Below, in pieces: positions 57,201 through 64,000 of a stretch of DNA of 64,000 nt (its first letter is position 1; each line of letters begins with the position of its first letter). The position numbers and the translations under genes are program-made. The DNA is from Hymenolepis diminuta (lineage: Eukaryota > Platyhelminthes > Cestoda > Cyclophyllidea > Hymenolepididae). Where the stretch lies: positions 3,398,365 through 3,462,364 of the forward strand of contig CAADRB010000002.1 in the NCBI GenBank assembly GCA_900708905.1, read 5' to 3'. The notes beneath the pieces are model-generated. The model was not told the DNA's origin. It made no database searches and worked only from the letters and a program-made list of their open reading frames with translations.

Positions 57201-59004
57201 GTCTTTGAGTTACAGGACTCCTGTCCTTCTGAGTCTGAATCAACCACAACATTGTACCAATTGATGCCTAGCAGTAGTCCAGTGGCAATTTAGTTTATTG
57301 CAGAGACACATAAACGAAATTGTTTAAATGCAACCTCAGATCCCATAAAAATCCAAGGGGAGAAATATAATCCACTTTGGAGCAGTTATAATGTTATTAA
57401 CTCATTCATGGCTGTTCAAAAACAATTTTAGGTAGATATATGGCAAGCCCGGGCCTCTTCTTTAAAAAAATTGCATTTTTTTCATCTTCCGTTTAAGCAG
57501 TAATAGTTAGTGGGTTAGGAAGTTACGAACACTGAATGCGCATCAATGAGACTAATTTTTGCGAACTCTGACCTCTTTATGGAAATCATACACAAGGGTA
57601 TAAAACATTTTCCTGGAGTTATGGGACTGTCAATGTGCCTTTAGTAATCGCAACCTATTTTAAACGAGATATTTGAAATCTAGTGAATACAAACATATCT
57701 GTCATAACACCAAATCGAATCAAATTTTTCAGCAAGTAATGTATTCACATATTATCCATATGAGTACTACCGTTTAAATAATGATAAAATAATAAAAATA
57801 ACTTGCCTTGAGATAGCAACTTTGTAGGATATCATAGAAATCCGATCCAGTAGAAATTTTCGAAGTTTACTTTGCGATAAGTCCAAATGATCAAGTTGAT
57901 CACGATCAAATTCGGCAGTTTCATATTCAAGTTTGTAAGATGCTTCGTAATCATCACGACATTTTCCCTAGTTATTGAGAAAGTACAATGCAACAAAAGT
58001 GGGAAAATATTGGGAAAAAAGTGACAATTGTAAGCAGTTTCAATCAGTCTTTGAGGTACTTTTCTTATATAAGGAATTACGCATTAATTAGCTGCAAGCT
58101 AATGAATTAGCTTACTTTCAATGTTTCCGATTGTTTCTTAATTTTCCAAATGGCTTCTTCAGAGGAAGACATTTCTGAAGTCATGGAATTCAGAGTTTCT
58201 TTGGTACATTTCCAAAGGAGTAGGTTTCCAGCATATACTGAAATCAATCGCAATAGGGGATGTTCTGTACAAGAGTCGGGAGCCGCGATAAACGGTTCTA
58301 AAGTCAGATCTTCAATTTCCTCAGATCTTGGAAGTATATTATCACAGTAGGCTTCCTAATAGATAGTAATAAATTGTCTTAAACGGCAAAACTTACTTCT
58401 AGGAATTCATTTTCAAAAGCTTCTATCATGTTAGCAGATTGATTAGAATAAAAGTTCTTCAGATCATCAGGACTGTAACAACGAGGAAGTGCATATTCAT
58501 AATCCTGCTCATTCAAGGTAATAGAAGCCATAAGTAGAGGAGCAGTGCTTTGTTCTACAGCCTCGATACTTGGATCTTCATAATTGCAATCAGTAAGTGC
58601 AGAAGAAAGAGTAGAATATGGGATATATTGTGCGAATTCAGTAGTAACTTCTGATTCTTCACATGCAAATTCCGAAGAAGCGTGTCCACAAGGCACATCC
58701 TGCATTGTTGAAATATCAGTCTTTGTTTGATGCTCAACTATCCTCTGTGCTGATTTTTCAGACTCTTTAACATTGCTGACGATAATAGGAAGGGGATCAT
58801 TTACGACGGGAAGTGAGTCAATATCTCTATATTTCTAAGAAAGGTTATTTACTTCATAAATATAAACCGTACTTTTAGTACACTCGACTCTTGATTTCTA
58901 ATAGCTTCGGCCATAGGATTAGAATTTATATATGTAAGTGAAAAGTATGATTGAATATACCGCTCCAAAATACAACCTTGAAGTCCTAGGGCGCAGCTTG
59001 ACAT
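42283..59004 (-). CDS. EPG5: EPG5 homologue (ectopic P granules 5, autophagosome-lysosome tether)
   Basis: EPG5 is a Rab7 effector that tethers autophagosomes to late endosomes/lysosomes. Recognised from collinear matches to the animal family: LEIESYLNQVLKQ, HSWTVVNSDGES, ISLFAFANWLITTLEQS, RQIVKRIIEMINALL, YDELCLRVTKFIL, LPLTLFAPTICDLETLLSWI, ASFYRWAMRLVPRFHL, PKGFPWAVWQPATSVIQALI. About 36 exons. Phase-checked examples are 58873-59004, 58397-58834, 58116-58355, 57807-57967, 56471-56553, 56225-56433, 55901-56148, 54688-55829, 48061-48292, 47640-47721, 47466-47567, 47217-47388, 45518-45709, 45282-45445, 44342-44441, 43812-44278, 43395-43736, 42678-42918, 42283-42607. Exon sizes suggest roughly 3,000 residues, longer than human (~2,580). 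Start: the ATG at 59004 is first in frame; an inner one at 58914 (MAEA...) resembles the vertebrate start and may be the true one. Junctions near 45992/46047, 42989 and 54333 are uncertain. Introns hold a SINE (44773) and a repeat copy (49940). Confidence 0.87.
44773..45010 (+). mobile_element. tRNA-derived SINE, copy B (in an EPG5 intron)
   Basis: The best-preserved copy. It has an A-box-like CGATGTCGCAACGGTT and a near-consensus B box in GGTCACGGGTTCGATCGCC. The body is GGGTCAGGCTAATAAAGGGA followed by GGTGGCAGAAA, then CCAAGATGGGTGTTGGAAAA. It lies in the 44442-45281 EPG5 intron, antisense to the gene. A 145-codon open frame across it is incidental. Confidence 0.75.
45277..45281 (-). other. 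GC-AG splice donor in EPG5 (first)
   Basis: The exon 45282-45445 ends TTTAG and is followed by GCAAGT rather than GT. Reading phase requires the junction here: AG plus G from the next exon gives Arg, then TNRWDDVLSE. AG|GCAAGT is the usual strong context of GC donors. Confidence 0.7.
49940..50165 (+). repeat. Dispersed repeat, copy 2 (in an EPG5 intron)
   Basis: Counterpart of 7570-7790: TTTCCTTCCCA, then AATAAGTTTTCGCTATAAT (50067-50085, 19 nt identical), then GATATCGGCTT, in the same order. It lies inside the intron between EPG5 exons near 49490 and 50341. Confidence 0.65.
57802..57806 (-). other. GC-AG splice donor in EPG5 (second)
   Basis: The exon 57807-57967 ends ATCTCAAG followed by GCAAGT. 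Joining to 56553 gives AG+A (Arg) and the frame LEIESYLNQVL, which matches the vertebrate family, so the non-canonical donor is supported by phase and homology. The intron is 1253 nt. Confidence 0.75.
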
Positions 59005-59638
59005 GGTCTTATTTAGATAGTTTTCAGTAATTAACTAAAAAAATTAGCACCTTTATTTCTATTAATTAAAAATGTATTCAAATTATTTTAATACTTTCTT
59101 TAGGAATACCAGAAAACTAGGATGTTACTTTTATTGCCCTTTTGTAGACCAGATTGGTTAGTACGGATAAGTTACAATAAGGTCAGCTGATCAGCATCTG
59201 GAGAGCTTAACGTCACCAACGCAATTATCCTGTTAAAATCATTATCGTCTGATAGTTTTATTCTCATAATAGAGTTTCATGGGTATTACTCTGAACAGCA
59301 AGTGATTATGCTGCCACATGATAATTTCACTCATGATCTCGCGCATTACCTTATGACAAAGACAAATAATTCATATTTTAATAGCCAAATAGGCTTCGCT
59401 TAGTAAAGTCAGCATTTTTTACTAATATACTTTCATTTCCAATCTTAATTCGCAACTTAATAGCTACTATCCCTAGTAAGTATAAATCAGAACACAATCG
59501 ATTAAGACTCATAAGAAAGTTTTAATTTGCTTTTGAAATTAATTTTCCAAACTATTTAATTGATAAGATGAAAAGCGTAGTATCTGACAGTAGCATATAG
59601 GCCACCACAGTAAGGAGGCTCCTGATATAAATTTTCCA
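59005..59638. other. Intergenic between EPG5 and SYVN1
   Basis: About 630 bp with no exon seen. It contains the EPG5 promoter. An AATAAA on the minus strand at 59267-59272, 367 nt past the SYVN1 stop, is a possible polyadenylation site. Confidence 0.5.
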
Positions 59639-62017
59639 CTAAGGCTTCGATCCCTCCTTCGTCGTGCTCGATAATTTATCCAGTCGACGTTGCCGTAGAA
59701 TAGAAAGTTCTAAGAAGAAATGAAATCAATCAAAGCTCAATTAAACGACTGTATACTAGCATGTGAGATTCCAGAGGAGATCAGGCCTTACCATTTGAAT
59801 CCTGTTCTTCATTTAGGTCTGATTTAGACTCCTCTTGGCTGAGATTCTTATCTTCTCTACAAAAATACAGATTTAAGGCAATGCAACTGAAATTGTCAAG
59901 AATAATCAGCAATCATCGACGTTATGAGCAAGATGAATTATTCCAACATTTCAAAACATACCACTTGTATTTGTGGCTGTACGATCCAAAACTATCTTAC
60001 CTGATAACTGTGTTCAGTGTTACCTCAGTCTCACATGAATTTTTCCTTTCCGGTTCCCCTCGTCATTTGTCCTTATTCAACCCAACTTTGTAACTGATTA
60101 CCAAGCCCATTTGACCTATTGATTTTTCCTCTGAATAGTCATCCCTAAATGAGTAAACGCAATTCTACATTTCATAATTAAACTGGTCCCCTAGTTCTCT
60201 GAATCTCTGATTCCTGTGGGAACTACTACGATTTTCTGAATACTTAATAGTAATTAGTCTACTACTTCGTACAGAGATTTTCCTAATGGGGAAACGTAGT
60301 ATATTAATAAGGAGGTGGCATAGAAACTTCAGATCATGGTAAGACACAGCCTAATCACGACGTCGTAACTTAAATCTCTTCTGTGAATCCACGGCTCGTT
60401 GTTTTAATTATTAATTAAAGAACGCCATCCTAAAAATCCAGTAATTATATGACCAACCGCACTAGTTATTACGGATTTGAAGATGAATATGAGAGGGTCC
60501 AATATGCCTTCTCTCTGTCTAGCACCAGTGCTGGTTATTAAGTTCTCTAGAAGTAGCATCGTAAGACACATGGACCTAACTGATTTCAATTTTAAAATAT
60601 GAAATCAAAATACAATCGATCATCTAGGGAAGACTAAAAGGGGGTTTGCGCAGCCGCATCTAGTTGGATTTTTGGATCTCTTAATGATACTTAGAATGAA
60701 AATCAAATAAACTACACTCAATTTGCATTACTATTAAATGTTAAGTATTGGAAAGATAGAAGTTAGACAAAATTGATGATATAACGAACTAATTCTATTT
60801 AAATAAATCTTTTAAGTTTCGATAATCTGGATGCGCCTTTGAGAAAACAAAAACGTCGTTACAAAAAGCATACTATCAAATGCACTAATAGGCATCCTCA
60901 ATTACATCGACTACTGTGATAATATAGAGATCAATGCGTGACCTTATAAAACAACTCAGTTGTACGCACACAACAAGGTCAGCTTCTAATAAAATAGAAT
61001 TTCTCGTTGCATGAATAAGTTAAAATTACATTTAAAAAATTTATCAACAAGAAGTCCTCTGCCGTGAAGTAGATTATTGCATTACAAATTATCATTATTC
61101 AATACTGTTAAATATCAAAGACATTTTGAAATCCTATTTTTTCTTCACATTTCTACGTCAAATCCGTTCACTGATTTAACAAATGATAACAATACAACCG
61201 AGGCCAAATCAGTCAGCTATTACGTATTTGTTTGAAACGATCAGAATAAGAAATATTTTCTGATTAGATTTCCATGAGTTGTTCATGACTGACTGTGATA
61301 TGAGGTAATGAGAGCGGTAGTTGTCTAAACCGCTATTAATCGGCGTATCGCCAAACAAGGCTCTCTCCAATAACTCCTTAATCGTCATGTCTTTACGCCT
61401 ACTGTCTCAGCTAGATACCAACCGTTTATACTGACTTTATCTATATAAATCTAGATGTGATCTTCCTCCCATGACTGACTCTAACGTTTTCCACTTCTAC
61501 CATACATTTACTCGGCTCCCTTCTCCCCATCTCCTTCCAACAACTCCAACAATCACATTCTTCATTCAGCTCTTACCTTCGCCCTTTGTAGCCTTCTCTC
61601 TCTGCTAATCTCATTAAAGTATTATCTCACATGAACCCTCTTTTTAATTAATCATTCAGTCACCCTATTATCTAGCCAGCAACACAGCTTACTTTTCAGA
61701 GGCATCCTCATCACCCTTCATGTCTCCACACTTGACTGAAGATATCGCGCTAGCAGGGTGAACGTCACCTTCTTCCTTTTTCTTCTGAAGAGTAGGAATT
61801 ACAAGGGGAGTTGCATTGGTGGCAGCCAAGTAGGTATTCATTTGAAGGATTGAGGCATCCAGAAGGGTCTGAATGCGTTGAAGTGTTTCAATACGCGCCT
61901 CAACACCGGCACGCAGCCTGCGTTCTAGAGCCTCCTGAGATTCTTGGCTACTTTCGGCCAGGTCGGCAGGCACATTGGGCATGGAAGTACCACCAGCCAT
62001 CGGGAAAAAATGATCAC
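59639..62017 (-). CDS. SYVN1: HRD1/synoviolin E3 ubiquitin ligase, C-terminal exons only (partial)
   Basis: HRD1 is the ER-membrane RING ligase of ER-associated degradation. Only the cytosolic C-terminal part is present: exons 61693-62017, 59792-59856 and 59639-59709, with consistent phases (GT-AG introns of 1836 and 82 nt). The first exon holds a helix LERRLRAGVEARIETLQRI followed by LLDASILQMNTYL. It closely resembles the conserved synoviolin segment that in human reads EARLQCLRNIHTLLDAAMLQ. The protein ends LSILRQRRLDKLSSTTKEG plus Ser-Lys-Pro, comparable to the Leu-Arg-Arg-Arg-Arg-Leu-Gln-Lys-Leu tail of the human protein. If the donor at 61692 is ignored the frame stops a few bases later, a possible intron-retained form. 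The membrane domain and RING exons were not found up to 64000 and are presumably further upstream. Confidence 0.78.
60285..60350 (+). mobile_element. Fragment of the SINE family (copy F)
   Basis: The short stretch AATAAGGAGGTGGCATAGAA followed by ACTTCAGATCATGGTAAGAC parallels the central part of the copy at 44773 (AATAAAGGGAGGTGGCAGAA, CCCACCATGAC). No A or B box was seen, so this is a fragment at best. It lies in the 1836-nt SYVN1 intron. Confidence 0.4.
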
Positions 62018-62109
62018 CTAAAGAAGGACAGCGCAATGTTCGAGATTAGATAGCATTTGAGATGGAGAGAACAGAACTTCCTAAGCACATTATGAAAAGT
62101 GTTTACAGC

Positions 62110-62325
62110 ACTTGACTTGGGTAAAGGAAAAGCATTTTTGAGTCACTCTAATGAGAACCTTGTATTCTACTGCTAGTACGATTGGCCAACCACACCACTG
62201 GGTATGTAGCGATGGGCATCGATCTCGTGACCTTTGATAATAACAGAAATGTACGTTGACCACCGCACAATCGGCGCACGACAAAACAAGATTGTACTCC
62301 AAGAAAAATTTTTCTGTGCGCTCGT
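62110..62325 (-). mobile_element. tRNA-derived SINE, copy C
   Basis: On the minus strand: GATTGTGCGGTGGTCAACGT (A-box region), GGTCACGAGATCGATGCCC (B box), GGTTGGCCAATCGTACTAGC, TTCTCATTAGAGTGACT. The last block pairs with TTCTCATGAGAGTGGCT in copy D. Confidence 0.65.
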
Positions 62326-63624
62326 CTACAGTTAGCATTAACTTAAATTACTAATCTATTTATCCCATTTTTGAGTTATGCCAATTTTCAGTTGCAAATT
62401 AAAAGGTGGAAGCCCTTCTTGATCTCTCCTAATGCTCATATCCAGCCATGATCTCTGTCCATTTTCTATCATATTTGGAGATATTAATATAGATAGCGTG
62501 TGTAAACGCGAAATTGCGTAGTGTGGATCGACTGACTTTGTCTTCTTTGTGTATCATTGACGATTAGAGTAAGAAGACCTATCAGTCATCATGGGCGTAC
62601 TACATATTCTCTGATCGCTCGTAATGCGAATGCCTAGCCGCGGTATCTCTCACCTCAAAGGTTTTCTCTAACTTAATTTGAAGCTATCTACAGAATATAC
62701 TAAATTCGGTTTCCATCCGATAGAAAAATCCAAAAGATTTATTGAAAAACTTATAAAAAAGAAGCAGACAGAAATTTAAATCCAGCTTCTCCCATCTGCA
62801 TGCTCACTACCATTTAATTGGATGGTAAATGACATAAATGAAGACTGGTATTGAGGATGGTTTTTTAAGACTCCTGATGATAAGACTATGGTATTCAAAT
62901 ACGAAAATGCATGTAAATAAAGGGTTAGTAAATCATGAACAAGTGTTTTACTGTGCTTGCTGTAAATCCAGATAATATAACTCACAAAACTGGATATCAA
63001 AATGCCTAAATTAAGAGATCGGAGCATTGACAAACGCATATACTGTTAACTTCTACACATGTGTGAGCAGGGAAATCTTAAGACTGCTACGGTCAATCAA
63101 AGACTAGTGATTAAAAATGATAAGCGAGTGAAAACCAATCACAAATCGCCTTGATCGACTCAAAGTATCAATAAGAGTGAACCGATTACATTTATCCAAT
63201 TAATTCACCCTGTGTGTTTACTTCATCTAAAACTTTTGCTGATTCACTTAGTCTCTTTCTTGATCGAAGGAAAACATTTTAAGGATTGGTCTAGATTCAT
63301 TCCCATAAAAAGACCATGGTCTAATCTTTAGCGTGTGGCCAATTTGCTTCTACTTTTTTAGAATGTTTAATCTCAAAAAATCAGAGAGCAAACTAAAGTA
63401 CATACAGTAGGGCTAATAGATATCGTGAGAAGAATTTTATCTTTCGAGATCAAATAATTATTTTCCTGAGATCATACCTTTGCTCACGAAAAATCGAAAC
63501 ACAAATATTGCAGTAGTAATAGCATGAAAATAGACTAATACAGCGTTATGGAGATTCGAACATTATTACACCGGTCTACTCAGAATTACCAAGCTCGTGT
63601 TAACGTCACTTAATATAGGTAGAG

Positions 63625-63800
63625 AGAAGGTATCTTGCAGCCACTCTCATGAGAAAATAACTTTCTACCACCCCTTTTATTAGCCGGAATTAAACAGTGC
63701 GGCTGAACCCACATATCACCGATCTCGGCCTCGTGACCTCTAGCTTGCACGTTTACCAATGCACAATCAGTATACTTCAATTCCAGATATTGTTGTACAG
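63625..63800 (-). mobile_element. tRNA-derived SINE, copy D
   Basis: On the minus strand: GATTGTGCATTGGTAAACGT, GAGGTCACGAGGCCGAGATC, GTTCAGCCGCACTGTTTAAT, CCGGCTAATAAAAGGGGTGG, TTCTCATGAGAGTGGCT. Same block order as copies B and C, about 1.5 kb from copy C and in the same orientation. Confidence 0.65.
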
Positions 63801-64000
63801 GGGAAACATGCAATAAAATTACAATTGTACGAAAGAGATGCGAGAAGTGCTAAGAACAGACAAGCAAACCAACATTATTACTGATTTTATTTATCTTTGG
63901 CGATTTACTGGAGATGGTCTGAATTCAGCCAAATATTTTAAGGAAGGAAATAAAATTTGACATCTGTAGTTCAGTTTCGAAACGAACGTACTTGAGCAAT

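Larger units (their letters stand above)
62018..64000. other. Two SINE copies in otherwise unassigned sequence
   Basis: Apart from the SINE copies at 62110-62325 and 63625-63800, nothing is recognised. An open frame at 62776-63039 on the minus strand is hydrophobic but lacks a donor in register with the SYVN1 exon and does not resemble HRD1 membrane helices. This is probably the large upstream SYVN1 intron. Confidence 0.4.

Noticed and set aside
62776..63039. Hydrophobic minus-strand frame that could be a SYVN1 membrane exon
   Set aside because: It does not resemble HRD1 transmembrane helices and has no donor in phase with the exon at 62017.

Overview
The window reads as a nuclear segment from a flatworm, most likely a tapeworm (cestode). 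That is an inference from three things: metazoan gene content (fibrillar collagen, BAF53-type actin-related protein, EPG5, synoviolin), an AT-rich background, and many very short introns of about 32-46 nt mixed with introns of 0.5-1.8 kb. I cannot name the species from sequence alone.

Layout: an ACTL6/BAF53 actin-related gene (minus, 1396-3691, 11 exons, complete); a 1 kb imperfect inverted repeat with an assembly gap in one arm (5015-6028); an unidentified acidic-protein gene (minus, about 6398-7390, incomplete); an AT-rich gap; mitochondrial HSP60 (plus, 11212-13028, 3 exons, complete), tail to tail with an aquaglyceroporin (minus, 13441-14513, 2 exons, complete); an intronless unidentified 473-residue gene (minus, 16608-18029); a decayed Ty3/Gypsy-like LTR retrotransposon (plus, about 18780-20600); a fibrillar collagen (minus, 22609-31388, 10 exons, complete, no N-propeptide); an 8 kb stretch without recognisable genes but with tRNA-derived SINE copies; the 26S proteasome ATPase PSMC3/Rpt5 (minus, 39409-41358, 7 exons, complete); a very large EPG5 autophagy-tether gene (minus, 42283-59004, about 36 exons); and the C-terminal exons of a HRD1/synoviolin ER-associated ubiquitin ligase (minus, 59639-62017, 5' part not found).

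The genes are not an operon. Loosely, PSMC3, EPG5 and SYVN1 all act in protein or organelle turnover and lie in tandem on one strand, but each has its own spacing and this may be chance. Exon structures were traced by hand from splice signals and reading phase. For ACTL6, HSP60, the aquaporin, the collagen and PSMC3 the exon lengths sum to intact reading frames. For EPG5 most junctions agree in phase and a few are marked uncertain.

The most notable observations are the collagen (signal peptide joined directly to the helix, paired loss of the two interchain cysteines, one helix interruption), the long inverted repeat, a SINE family with at least five copies, two GC-AG introns in EPG5, and two genes without recognisable relatives. 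I did not find a wholly new gene system.
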